From positions 1 to 64,000 of the forward strand of contig JACKDM010000004.1 of the NCBI GenBank assembly GCA_020633515.1: a stretch of DNA of 64,000 bases, in the 5' to 3' direction. Below the pieces are notes generated by a model. The model had not been told where the DNA came from and searched no databases. It saw only the letters and a list, made by a program, of their open reading frames with translations. The DNA is from Myxococcales bacterium (GTDB lineage: Bacteria; Myxococcota; Bradymonadia; UBA7976; UBA1532). The translations under genes were made by a program, and so were the position numbers. Shown piece after piece: positions 1 to 15,482 of the stretch (positions are counted from its first letter, which is position 1; each line of letters starts with the position of its first letter).

Positions 1-2
1 CC

Positions 3-3000
3 GGCGGCGCGGTGCCGCTGCGCTTCGACGCGGCGCTGACGGCGGCGCTCAAGGCGCTCGGGGCCGACGCGGGCGCGACGCTCTACACGGTGCTGCTCGG
101 CGCCTGGGCGGTGCTCTTGCAGCGCCACGGCGCGGGCGACGATCTGGTCATCGGCGCGCCGGTCGCGACGCGGGGCCGGCCCGAGCTGCGCGGCCTGCTC
201 GGGCTGCTGGTCAACACGGTGCCGCTGCGGGTGACGCTCGCCGGTGACGACGGCGCGCCCGACTTCCGGGCGGTGCTCGCCCGGCTCGGCGAGGTCGTGC
301 GCGAGGCGCTCGCCGCGCCCGAGGTGCCGCTCGGCCCGCTCTGCGACGCGCTCGGGATCGAGCGCTCGCCGGCCCGCCACCCGCTGTTCCAGGTGATCTT
401 CGACCTGCACGTCACCACCACGCTGCCGCCCGGCGTGCCCGTCGAGGCCGACTCGCTGCGGCAGCACGTCGCCGAGGGCACCGCCAAGTTCGAGCTGAGC
501 CTGATCCTCGCCGAGCACCCCGAAGCCGACGGCGCGACGATCGCGGGGCGCATCGAGTACAGCGCCGACCTCTTCGACCACGGCACGGTCGCGGCGATGG
601 CGAGCCAGCTCGAGGCGCTGCTGCGCGCGGTGGCCGCCGACGCCGCGCGGCCGATCGACCGGCTGCCGCTGATAGATCCGGCGACCCGCGCCGAGATCAT
701 CCGCTCGCGGGGGCGGAGCCCGTTCTTGATGGCGCCGCCGGGCGCCTACGCCGAGACGGTGGTCGCGCAGTTCGCCGCGCAGGCCGCCGCGCGCCCCGAC
801 GCGGTCGCGGTCTCGATGCTCGACGGCGACGGCGCGCGCACCACCCTGAGCTACGGCGCGCTCGACGCGCGCGCGAACCAGGTCGCGGCGGCGCTCATCG
901 CGCGCGGCGCGGGCCCCGGAGAGCCGGTGGCGCTGTGCCTCGAACGCTCACCGGCGCTGGTGATCGGGCTCGTCGGCGTCCTCAAGGCGGGCGCCGCCTA
1001 CCTGCCGATGGAGCCGGCGTGGCCCTGGCCGCGGATGCGCGCGGTGATGCGCGACGCGGGCGTGCGGCTCGCGGTGACCGAGGCCGAGCTGCTCGCGGCG
1101 TTCGACGAGACGGTCGAGGCGGCGGTCGTGCTCGACCGGCAGCGGGGCGCGGCGCGGTGCGCGGTGCTCGACGCCGCCGCGCTCGACGCGCTCCCGGCGA
1201 CCGCGCCCGATCGCCGGCCGGCGCCCGAAGACCTCGCGTACTGCATCTACACCTCGGGCTCGACCGGCGAGCCGAAGGGCGTACAGGTCACCCACCACAA
1301 CGTCATCCGCCTGTTCGCGGCCTCGGCGGCGATGTACCGCTTCACCGCCGACGACGTGTGGAGCGGCTGCCACGCGTTCACCTTCGACGTCTCGGTCTTC
1401 GAGCTGTGGGGCGCGCTCGCCCACGGCGCCGAGCTCGCGCTCGTGCCGCACCTCACGACCCGCTCGCCGCGCGACCTGCACCGGGTCCTCGCCGCGAGCC
1501 GGGTGACCATGCTCAGCCAGACCCCGTCGGCGCTGGCGGTGCTCGCGCCGGTCGACGCCGAGGCCGAGATCCCGCTGCCGCTGCGCGCGGTCGTGCTCGC
1601 CGGCGAGGCCTTCGAACCGCGGCGCTTCGCGGGCTTCCTCGCGCGCTATGGCGAGCGGGCGCTGGTCGTCAACATGTATGGGATCACCGAGACGACGGTG
1701 CACTCGACCTGGCGGCGGATCACGCTCGCCGACGCGGCGCAGAGCCACTCGCCGATCGGGGCGCCGCTCGCCGACACCCGGCTGCGTCTGCTCGACGACC
1801 ACCTCGAACCGGTGCCCACCGGGGCGCCGGGTGAGCTGTGGGTCGGCGGCGACGGCGTCAGCCTCGGCTACCTCGGGCGGCCGGCGCTGACCGCGGCGCG
1901 CTTCGTCGACGATCCCTTCGACGAAGGGCGGCTCTACCGCAGCGGCGATCGGGCGCGCTACCGGGCCGACGGCGAGCTCGAATACCTCGGGCGGCGCGAC
2001 GCGCAGGTCAAGATCCACGGGTTCCGGGTCGAGACGGGCGAGATCGAAGCGGCGCTGATGAGCAACGACGCGGTGCGCGACGCCGCCGTCGGCGTACACC
2101 GCGACGCCGACGCGGGCGGCGACCGGCTCGTCGCCTGGGTGGTCGCCGACCAGCCGCTGACCGCCGCGACGCTCCGGGCGCACCTGCAGCGCACGCTCCC
2201 CGACTACATGCTGCCCCACGCCTTCGTGATGCTCGACGCGCTGCCGCTGACCGCCAACGGCAAGCTCGACCGCCGCGCATTGCCCGCGCCCGACAGCCGC
2301 CGCCCCGCGGTCGCCGCCGGCTACCTCGCCCCCGAGGGCCCGCTCGAAGCCGCGCTCGCGGCGCTCTGGCAGGGCGTGCTCAAGCTCGACCGCGTCGGCC
2401 GCCACGACAACTTCTTCGAGCTCGGCGGTGACTCGATCAAGGGCGCGATCATGGTCGAGCAGCTCACCCGACAGAGCGGCGCGATCATCCCGGTGATGGT
2501 GCTCTTCGACGTGCAGACCATCGCCGGCTTCGCCGACTGGCTGACGCAGAACACGCCCGAGGGCGCGCAGCGCATGGCGGCCGGCGGCGGCAGCGTGCCC
2601 GGCGCGACGCTCACCGCGGGCGGCGCGATCACCGCCGACGACATCGCCCGGTTCCGGGCGCTCGTGCCGCCCTTCGCGCCACGCCGGCCCACGGTTCGCG
2701 GCCGCCGGGTGATCATCGTGCTGACCCCGCCCCGCTCCGGCTCGACGCTGCTGCGCGTCATGCTCGGCGGCCACCCGGCGCTGTTCTCGCCGCCCGAGCT
2801 CGAGCTGCTCGGCTTCGCCACCCTCGCCGAGCGCGCCGCGACGCTCTCCGGGCGGCTCAAGCACTGGCGCGAAGGCACGGTGCGGGCGCTGATGGCGCTC
2901 TCCGAGCTCGACGCCGACGCCGCCTTCGCCGAGATGGCCCGCCTCGAAGCCGAAGACCTCGACGTGCCCGGCTTCTACGCGCACCTGCAAGCGCTCATGG

Positions 3001-4358
3001 GCGCGCGCACCCTCGTCGACAAGACCGCGAGCTACCCGCTCGACGTCGCGGTCATGGCCGCCGCCGAGCGGTACTTCGAAGACCCGCTCTACATCCACCT
3101 GCACCGCCACCCGGTCGACGGCGTCTCCTCGTTCCTGACGGCGCGCATCGACGACATGGGCTTCTTCCGCGCCGAGCACCCCTTCGACCGCGCGCAGCTC
3201 GCCGAGCTGGTGTGGACGGTCAGCCACCAGAACATCGCGCGCTTCCTCGCGACGGTGCCCGCCGAGCGGCAGATCCGGGTCGGCTACGAGGCGCTGGTGC
3301 AGGACCCGGTCGGGCAGATCGAGCGGCTGTGCCGCTTCATCGGCGTCGAGGTCGCGCCCGCGATGCTCGACCCCTACACCGACAAGACCGCGCGCATGAC
3401 CGACGGCGTACATCCCGACGCCGGCTGGATGCTCGGCGACATCAAGTTCCACCACTACACCCGCATCGAGGCGTCGTCGGCGCGCCGCTGGCAGAAGGCG
3501 GGCGTCGACGTGAACCTCGGCGCGCCGACCTGGGACGTCGCCGAGGCGCTCGGCTACCGCCGCCCGGTCGAGCGATCGCCGCTGCTCGTCCCGCTCGCCG
3601 AGGGACCGGCCGCCGAACACGCGCCGCTGTGGTGCGTGCACCCGGTCGGCGGCCACGTCTTCGCCTACCGCGCCCTCGCCCGCGCGCTCGGCGCCGAGCG
3701 CCCGGTCTACGGGATCCGCGCCGAGGCGTTCGCCGGCGTCGACGACCCGGCGACCACCATCGAGGAGATGGCCCGCCGCTACCTCGGAGCGATCCGCGCC
3801 GCGCAGCCGTCCGGGCCCTACCTGCTCGCCGGCTGGTCGCTCGGCGGCGTCGTCGCCTACGAGATGGCGCAGCAGCTCACCGCCGCCGGCGAGGCGGTCG
3901 GGGCGCTGGTGCTCATCGACAGCGCCACCCCCGGCCGCGGCGCCGCCGGCCCGGCCGCGCTCGTCGGCGACGACCCGCTCGCCTGGATGGGCCTCGACCT
4001 CGCCGGCCTCGGCGGCGAGAGCTGCCGCGCTGATCGAGGCGATGCGCCGGATGAGCCCCGCCGAGCGACGCGCACCTGCGCGAGCGCATCGAAGGCTCCG
4101 AGATCGCCCGGCGCCTCGGTGAAGCGCAGCGCGCGCGGCTGGTGCAGGTCTTCCGCGACAACCTCGCCGCGCTCGCCGGCTACCGACCCGCGCCCTACCC
4201 CGGCGAAGCCACCCTCCTCCGCGCCGCCCGCCGCGTCGACCCGAGCCGCGACACCGACGGCTGGGGCGCGCTCGTCGCCCGCCTCCGCGTGCTCCGCGTC
4301 CCCAGCCACCACTACTCGATGCTGCAACCCCCACGTCGCCGAGTCGCGCGCCTCGTGA
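3..4358 (+). CDS. Nonribosomal peptide synthetase, 5'-partial: C(partial)-A-PCP-sulfotransferase-thioesterase
   Basis: The reading frame is open through the left window edge, so the N-terminus is missing. The first 225 or so residues are the C-terminal half of a condensation domain (HPLFQVIFDLH). The adenylation domain runs to about 2290, with YTSGSTGEPKG near 1250, YGITETT near 1680 and NGKLDRR near 2265. Pocket residues aligned by eye to GrsA are D, V, F, S, V, A, M, V, H; I cannot assign a substrate. The carrier Ser lies in LGGDSI near 2433. A PAPS-dependent sulfotransferase domain follows (PRSGSTLLR near 2730; 3'-phosphate region IHLHRHPVDG), then a type I thioesterase (GWSLGG near 3832). 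ST-TE pairs are known from CurM, where they cause sulfation, hydrolysis and decarboxylation to a terminal alkene. The TE is frameshifted after about 4020; an intact copy would continue to about 4396, over the next gene's start. Confidence 0.9.
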   Translation, partial: GGAVPLRFDAALTAALKALGADAGATLYTVLLGAWAVLLQRHGAGDDLVIGAPVATRGRPELRGLLGLLVNTVPLRVTLAGDDGAPDFRAVLARLGEVVREALAAPEVPLGPLCDALGIERSPARHPLFQVIFDLHVTTTLPPGVPVEADSLRQHVAEGTAKFELSLILAEHPEADGATIAGRIEYSADLFDHGTVAAMASQLEALLRAVAADAARPIDRLPLIDPATRAEIIRSRGRSPFLMAPPGAYAETVVAQFAAQAAARPDAVAVSMLDGDGARTTLSYGALDARANQVAAALIARGAGPGEPVALCLERSPALVIGLVGVLKAGAAYLPMEPAWPWPRMRAVMRDAGVRLAVTEAELLAAFDETVEAAVVLDRQRGAARCAVLDAAALDALPATAPDRRPAPEDLAYCIYTSGSTGEPKGVQVTHHNVIRLFAASAAMYRFTADDVWSGCHAFTFDVSVFELWGALAHGAELALVPHLTTRSPRDLHRVLAASRVTMLSQTPSALAVLAPVDAEAEIPLPLRAVVLAGEAFEPRRFAGFLARYGERALVVNMYGITETTVHSTWRRITLADAAQSHSPIGAPLADTRLRLLDDHLEPVPTGAPGELWVGGDGVSLGYLGRPALTAARFVDDPFDEGRLYRSGDRARYRADGELEYLGRRDAQVKIHGFRVETGEIEAALMSNDAVRDAAVGVHRDADAGGDRLVAWVVADQPLTAATLRAHLQRTLPDYMLPHAFVMLDALPLTANGKLDRRALPAPDSRRPAVAAGYLAPEGPLEAALAALWQGVLKLDRVGRHDNFFELGGDSIKGAIMVEQLTRQSGAIIPVMVLFDVQTIAGFADWLTQNTPEGAQRMAAGGGSVPGATLTAGGAITADDIARFRALVPPFAPRRPTVRGRRVIIVLTPPRSGSTLLRVMLGGHPALFSPPELELLGFATLAERAATLSGRLKHWREGTVRALMALSELDADAAFAEMARLEAEDLDVPGFYAHLQALMGARTLVDKTASYPLDVAVMAAAERYFEDPLYIHLHRHPVDGVSSFLTARIDDMGFFRAEHPFDRAQLAELVWTVSHQNIARFLATVPAERQIRVGYEALVQDPVGQIERLCRFIGVEVAPAMLDPYTDKTARMTDGVHPDAGWMLGDIKFHHYTRIEASSARRWQKAGVDVNLGAPTWDVAEALGYRRPVERSPLLVPLAEGPAAEHAPLWCVHPVGGHVFAYRALARALGAERPVYGIRAEAFAGVDDPATTIEEMARRYLGAIRAAQPSGPYLLAGWSLGGVVAYEMAQQLTAAGEAVGALVLIDSATPGRGAAGPAALVGDDPLAWMGLDLAGLGGESCRADRGDAPDEPRRATRTCASASKAPRSPGASVKRSARGWCRSSATTSPRSPATDPRPTPAKPPSSAPPAASTRAATPTAGARSSPASACSASPATTTRCCNPHVAESRAS

Positions 4359-4385
4359 ACGCCGCGCTGCCCGCAGGAGCCACCG

Positions 4386-9766
<5,381 letters not shown>

Positions 9767-9770
<4 letters not shown>

Positions 9771-11047
9771 CCGACCTGCTCCCCAAGCGCTGGTACAACG
9801 TCCGCGCCGACATCCCCTTCGAGCTCCCCGAGACCCGCTTCGCCGGCGGCAGCCCCCCCGCCCAGGACGGCCCGATGACGAGCGCCCGCCTCGTCGCGCA
9901 GAACCTCTCCCCCATGCCCTGGCTCCGCATCCCCGACGAGGTCCGCGCCGCCTACGCGCTCTGGCGCCCCACCCCGCTCCGCCGCGCCCGCCAGCTCGAA
10001 GCCGAGCTCGGCACCCCCGCCCGAATCTACTACAAGTATGAAGGCACCAGCCCCACCGGCACCTTCAAGGTCAACACCGCGCTCGCCCAGGCCTACCTGC
10101 TCAAACAGGACGGCGTGCGCCGCCTCACCACCCAGAGCAACGACGGCTACTGGGGCGCCTCGCTCGCCTTCGCCTGCCAGCGCTTCGGCCTCGACCTCTC
10201 GGTCTACCTCCTCAAAGGCACCCTCGACGCCCAGCCCGCGCGCCGCCTCCTCATGGAGAGCTTCGGCGCGACGGTCGAAGACGGCGCGCCCACCGTCGGC
10301 GAAGCCATCACCCGCTCCCTCGAGCTCGCCGTGCGCTCCGGCGGCCGGATCCGCTACGCCACCGGCTTCCTCGTCGACTACGTGCTCCTCCACAACACCG
10401 TCATCGGCGTCGAAGCCGAGGCGCAGATGCAGCTCGACGGCGCCCGCCCCGACGTCGTCTTCGCCTGCGCGAGCAGCGGCGCCAACTTCGGCGGCCTCTG
10501 CTTCCCCTTCCTCCGCCACGTCCTCACCGGCGAAGCCCGCACCCGCTTCGTCGCCGTCGAGTCCGCCGCCTGCCCCTCGATGACCCGCGGACGCTACATC
10601 TACGAGCACCCCGACCGGGAAGGGCTCAGCCCCCGCTTCAAGATGTATACTGTCGGCCGCCGCTACCGGCACCCCGAAGGCCACTACGGCAGCCTCATCT
10701 TCCACGGCCTCTCCCCCCTCGTCAGCGCGCTCGTCGCCGAGGGCCAGGTCGAACCCTGCGCCGTCCGCCAGACCGACGCCTTCGCCGCCGGCCTCCGCTT
10801 CCTCCGCGCCGAAGGCATCCTCCCCGCCCCCGAGTGCGCCCACGCCGTACACGCCGCCATCGACGAAGCCATCCGCTGCCGCGAGACCGGCGAACAGAAG
10901 ACCATCCTCATCGGCATCTCCGGCCACGGCCTGCTCGACACCCGCGGCTACCGCGCGCTCCTCGATGGCACCCTGCGAGACATCATCCCCACCGACGAAG
11001 ACATCGCCGGCTGGCTCGAAGGCACCGAAGCCGACGACGCCACCTGA
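9767..11047 (+). CDS. TrpB-like PLP-dependent enzyme (tryptophan synthase beta-like fold)
   Basis: The 426-residue protein resembles the TrpB2 type of tryptophan synthase beta chain: WRPTPLRRARQLEAELG, then YYKYEGTSPTGTFKVNTA with the expected PLP lysine in TFKVNTA. The segment that carries the catalytic Glu in TrpB (ETGAGQ) reads QSNDGYWG near 10132, so Glu is Gln here. That argues against ordinary tryptophan synthesis and for a repurposed beta-replacement or lyase reaction on a pathway intermediate. There is no trpA beside it. The ATG overlaps the PKS stop (ATGA), indicating translational coupling. The gene is intact, unlike its neighbours. Fold is confident; reaction unknown. Confidence 0.85.
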
Positions 11048-11076
11048 CCGCGCCACAAACTGATCGGAGACCCACG

Positions 11077-12838
11077 ATGAAGCCCACCCCCATCAGCGAC
11101 CGCACCTTCGACGTCGTCATCGCCGGCGGCGGCCTCGCCGGCCTCACCCTCGCGCTCCAGCTCCGCCAGCGGCTCCCCGCCGTCAGCGTCGCCGTCGTCG
11201 AACCCATCCCCCGCCCGCTCCCCCCCGGCGCCCACAAGGTCGGCGAGTCGAGCGTCGAGCTCGGCTCCGTCTACCTCCGCCAGCTCGGGCTCCGTGACTA
11301 CCTGCACAGCCAGCATGTCATCAAGCTCGCGCTGCGCTTCTTCCCCGGCGGCGGCGAGCTCCCCCTCCACGCCCGCGACGAGCTCGGCCCCGCCCGCGAG
11401 CCGCTGATGGTCAGCTACCAGATGGACCGCGGCAAGCTCGAGACCGACCTGCGCGCCATGATCGAGGCCGCCGGCGCGACCCTCTACGAAGGCGCCAGGT
11501 CACGCCGTCGAGCGCGCCCCCGGTGACACCCCCCACCCTCCTCGTCCGAACAAGGCGACCCGAGCCACCCTCACCGCCCGCTGGATCATCGACGCCACCG
11601 GCCGCCGCGCGCTCCTCCGCCGCCCTCGACGGCACCACCGCCGCACCACCCACCTCCGGCAACGCCGGCTGGATTCGCGTCACCGGCAAGCTCGACATCT
11701 CAGCCATGGTCGATCCCAGCCAGCGCGAATGGTTCCGAGCGCCCCATCGCCGAACACCGCTGGCGCTCCACCAACCACCTCATAGGCGATGGCTACTGGG
11801 TCTGGCTCATCCCCTCGCCGACAGCCCCGCACAGCGTCGGCATCGTCGCTTCCACGAACCCGCTACCGACTTCGACCGGGTCCGCTCCTGCAAGCCTGCC
11901 TCGGCTTCCTCGACGAGTTCGAGACCCGTGCTCGCCCGCTCCCTCCGCGACTGGCTCGACAACGGCGAAGCTCCTCGACTTCAAGTGCCTCAGCGCTACA
12001 GCTACGGCGTCGACCGCTGGATGTCCGCCGACCGCTGGGCCGTCGTCGGCGAAGCCAGCGCCTTCTCGACCGCTCTACAGCCCCGGCACCGACTCCATCG
12101 GCCTCAGCAACCTTCGCCGTCGAAGCCATCGCCGCCGGCTTCACCGGCGGCGACCTCGCCCACGCGTCGAAGAGATGCACGCCCAGCTCGACGCGCTCGT
12201 CACCATGGCTACTTCTTCGACGGCACCGGCGGCGTCTACGGCCACGCCCGCGCCATGACCGCCAAGTACTACTGGGACAACTTCATCTACTGGAACTATC
12301 ACTGCCAGCACTTCGCGCAAGGCATCCACCGCCTCACCGGCGAAGAGCTCGAAGCTCTTCATCCCATTGCGCGAACGCTTTCTTCGCGCTCAACACCTGG
12401 TGCCAGATCCTCCTCCGCCGCTGGGCCGGGATCGAGCACCACACCCCCGGCAGTCAGTTCATCTCCATCCCCGCTTCCCCTCGGTGCTCATCCAGAGCAA
12501 CCTCGCGATCCTCAACGAGATGGACCCCGAAGGCACCTTCGACTACATGACCCTCCGGTCAGGCAGGCCGAGCGCATGCTCATCCGAGCTCGTGCTGCGC
12601 TACGTCCTCACCGAGATCGGCCCCGAGAAGGGCGCCGCCCTCATCGAAACCACCGGACTGCGTGACTAGGACCTCCGCTTCCCCCGGCGCGTCGAAGCCG
12701 AAGCCCTCGACGAGGCCGCCCGCCGCAAGCGCCTTCGATGCCATCGGCCGCGACGTCGCCGATCACATCTATCCCTTCCCCCGCCACCCCGACGCGCGCC
12801 GCCGCCGCGCCTCGTCCTCGCCAGAACGCACCGCCTGA
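11077..12838 (+). CDS. Flavin-dependent halogenase-like FAD oxidoreductase, frameshifted
   Basis: ATG follows GGAGACCCACG. The N-terminus has a Rossmann FAD motif ([17 protein letters not shown]) and [12 protein letters not shown], typical of FADH2-dependent halogenases. Downstream, in shifted frames, are WIIDATGR near 11585, YWVWLIP near 11793 (the WxWxIP halogenase signature), [10 protein letters not shown] near 12030 and [13 protein letters not shown] near 12070. C-terminal parts read [18 protein letters not shown] near 12270 and [16 protein letters not shown] near 12755, ending at TGA 12836-12838. The frame shifts near 11500, 11650, 11740, 11850, 11965, 12070, 12360, 12475 and 12555 mostly fit lost bases. 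Assigning it as a true halogenase rather than a related monooxygenase rests on WxWxIP alone. Its place in the cluster suggests tailoring of an aromatic or polyketide intermediate. Confidence 0.75.
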
Positions 12839-12856
12839 AAGGCACCGGAGACCACG

Positions 12857-14417
12857 ATGAACACCCCGCGGCCTTCACCCGCGCCCTCGCGGCCCTCGCC
12901 GCGCTCACCCTCGCATCCGGCTGCGACGATGGCACCGCCGATCCCATCGAGATGGGCGCCGGCGACCTCGACGCCGCCCCCGACGCCGCCCCCGACGCCA
13001 CCCCCGACGCCGCCATCCCGCCCGACATGAACCCCGACACGGGCGCCCCGCTGCCCGCGCCCTTCACCCCCGCCGCGCTCGTCGGCACCTGGACCAGCGT
13101 CGACTGCGAGCCCACCATGGGCGAGTACCTCACCCGCCAGATCACCCTCACCGAGAGCGAGTACACCGTCTTCGGCGCCGTCTTCGACGACGACGCCTGC
13201 ACCGACGTGATGTCCGACTTCGTGCAGGTCGGCACCTACGAGATCACCGGCGGCAGCCCCTCGGCGATGACATCGTCGAAGCCACCTTCCGCCTCGAACA
13301 CAACTACTGGATCGTCCGCCGCGCCTCGCTCCTGCCCGGCTTCGACATCAACGACTGCGGCAGCGAACCCTGGCAGGCCAACGTGCCCCAAGACATCAGC
13401 GCGACCGGCTGCCTCGGCTTCGCCTACCCGCTCTCCGCCTGCCCCGACGGCGAGCAGGAGCTCATCCGCCTCGCCGGCGATCGCATCGCCACCGGCGAGC
13501 GCCCCCTCGACATCTGCGCCGAGCGCGCCCCCGCCATCGGCGAGGTCGAGCTGCGACGCATGCCCGACGCCGTCACCATCGACGCCCCGCTCTTCTACCC
13601 CGAAGGCGTCGCCGTCGACGCCGACCGCACCCTCTACATCGGCGGCTACACCACCGGCGAGCTCCGCCGCGCCGCCTTCGGCAGCCCCACCGCCGACACC
13701 CTCGTCGCCCCCGGCGCCCTCGGCGGCGCCGCGCTCGGCATGAAGATCCACGACGGCGCGCTCTGGGTCTGCGCCACCGACTTCGCCGACCCCACCCGGA
13801 GCGCGCTCGTGCGCTTCGACCCCGCCACCGGCGCCGAGACCGGCCGCTACCCGCTCCCCGGCGGCGGCGTCTGCAACGACCTCACCTTCGCCGCCGACGG
13901 CGCCGCCTACGTCACCGAGTCCTCACGGAACGCCATCCTCCGCCTCGCCCCCGGCGCCGACGCGCTCGACGCCTGGTTCACCGGCGAGGCGCTCCCCCCG
14001 GTCGGCGACCCCGGCTTCGGCTTCAACGGCCTCGTCATCGACGACGACGGCAGCCTCCTCGTCGGCCGCACCGACGACGGCACCCTCACCCGCATCCCCA
14101 TCGCCGACGACGGCGCCCCCGGCCCCGCCACCATCGAGGCCGTCGAACCCGTCGCCGTCGCCCTCGGCTTCGACGGCATGCAGCGCTGGCGCGGCGGCCA
14201 CTACGCCATCCGCGACGGCCGCCTCGTCCGCCTGTACCCCGGCGACCCCTGGACCACCGAGGTCATCGCCGACGGCGACGACTTCCCCACCACCTTCGCC
14301 GTCGACCGCAACGGCAACGCCTGGACCGTCGAGTCCCGCTTCGGCCTCCTCTTCGACGGCGACGATGCCACCGACGCCGAGCCCCCCTTCCGCGTCGTCC
14401 GCCACCCGCTGCGCTGA
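12857..14417 (+). CDS. Lipoprotein with SMP-30/NHL-like beta-propeller, two apparent frameshifts
   Basis: ATG follows CCGGAGACCACG. In the reading that skips one base near 12872, the N-terminus is a lipoprotein signal ending LTLASGCDDG, followed by an Asp/Ala/Pro-rich linker. A second missing C near 13262 restores the frame to VPQDISATGC. The C-terminal 280 residues (from about 13560) have propeller-like repeats: FYPEGVAVDADRTLYIGG, GVCNDLTFAADGAAYV and FNGLVIDDDGSLLVGR. This pattern resembles SMP-30/gluconolactonase and NHL propellers. It is likely exported and lipid-anchored, perhaps binding or hydrolysing the cluster's product. The role is inferred only from position. 18 nt separate it from the halogenase-like gene. 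Confidence 0.75.
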
Positions 14418-14573
14418 GCCATCCCGCGATCCCATCGACCCCATGACACGGGCGCCGCGCCGCTCCCCGAGCGGGTCATGCGGAGAAACCCGAGATGCGT
14501 CCCGCCCGCGCCGCGATCCATGATCACCCATCGCCGGCCGCCCCCTCGAACGCGGCCCCGATGGAGACCCACC

Positions 14574-15482
14574 ATGGCTTTCGAGACCCTGCCCGTCCCC
14601 CGCCTCGCCCGCCCGCTCGCCCCGGTCGACCCCTATCGCCACCGCGCGGCCTACCTCCGGGTGCTCGCGCTGCTCTACCACGCCGAAGCCGCCGCGCTCG
14701 AAGGCTTCGAGCTGCTGACCGACCCCGCCTATGTGCAGGGCCACGAACTCTTCGCCCGGATCAGCCGCCGCCTCGTCGCCGACGAGCGGCGCCACCTCGA
14801 AGACATCGAGCGCCTCGTCGCCCGCCTCACCCCCGACGGCGTCCCGCCGCCGAGCCCGGCCGAGGCCGAGTTCTGGACCGCCTGGCGCTCGGGCACCCTC
14901 TTCGCGCTCCCCTACAAGCCCTCGATCGCCGCGCTCTTCTGCCTGTTCAGCGAGGGGCTCGGCTTCGCGTTCCTGCATCACCTCGCCGAGATGACGAGCG
15001 ACCCCGACTTCAAGGCGGCGCTCGCGGCCAACGTCGAGGACGAGAAGATGCACCTGCGGCTCTCGCTCACCGTGCTCAAGCGCGCCATGCAGCACGACAA
15101 GCGCTCGCTGCTCGCCGACTTCGTCGTCTACCTCACCGGCTACGGCCTCGTCGCCCGCAAGCCGCTGCGCGAGCAGCGCGCGATGCTCGAAGCGCTCGGC
15201 ATCGACTACGACGTGCTCGTCGGCTCCAGCCTGCGCTTCGTCTGCGAGCTGATGCAGGTCGTCGTCGACGAAGAGACCGATCCGCGCCTCGACCGCCTGC
15301 TGCGCCGCCTCGCGGCGACCTTCGGCGACAACCCCCGCGCCGTGCGCGTGATGCACCTCGCGATGTACCTGCCCGAGCCGCCCGGCGCCCGCCGGCTCGT
15401 CTACGGCTGGGGCCGCCTCGGCCAGCTCGTCGACCGCCGCCGCGCCGCCTCGACCGCGCCCGCCGAAGCGGAGGCCGCGTGA
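14574..15482 (+). CDS. Ferritin-like putative diiron protein
   Basis: The start at 14574 follows GGAGACCCACC; the upstream in-frame ATG lacks a good Shine-Dalgarno. The 302-residue, mostly helical protein has carboxylate and ExxH motifs in the order of a four-helix diiron bundle: HAEAAALEGFELL, DERRHLEDIERL, FSEGLGFAFLHH and NVEDEKMHLRLSL. This supports a diiron oxygenase or desaturase-like enzyme. It is the first gene of a five-gene + strand run with overlapping ends (14574-20064), so it probably acts with the flavoenzyme, reductases and P450 in tailoring. I do not recognise a specific family member. Confidence 0.75.
   Translation: MAFETLPVPRLARPLAPVDPYRHRAAYLRVLALLYHAEAAALEGFELLTDPAYVQGHELFARISRRLVADERRHLEDIERLVARLTPDGVPPPSPAEAEFWTAWRSGTLFALPYKPSIAALFCLFSEGLGFAFLHHLAEMTSDPDFKAALAANVEDEKMHLRLSLTVLKRAMQHDKRSLLADFVVYLTGYGLVARKPLREQRAMLEALGIDYDVLVGSSLRFVCELMQVVVDEETDPRLDRLLRRLAATFGDNPRAVRVMHLAMYLPEPPGARRLVYGWGRLGQLVDRRRAASTAPAEAEAA

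Noticed and set aside
12666..12838. Separate small gene between the halogenase-like gene and the lipoprotein
   Set aside because: The residues continue the halogenase C-terminus in shifted frames ([10 protein letters not shown]), so no independent gene is supported.
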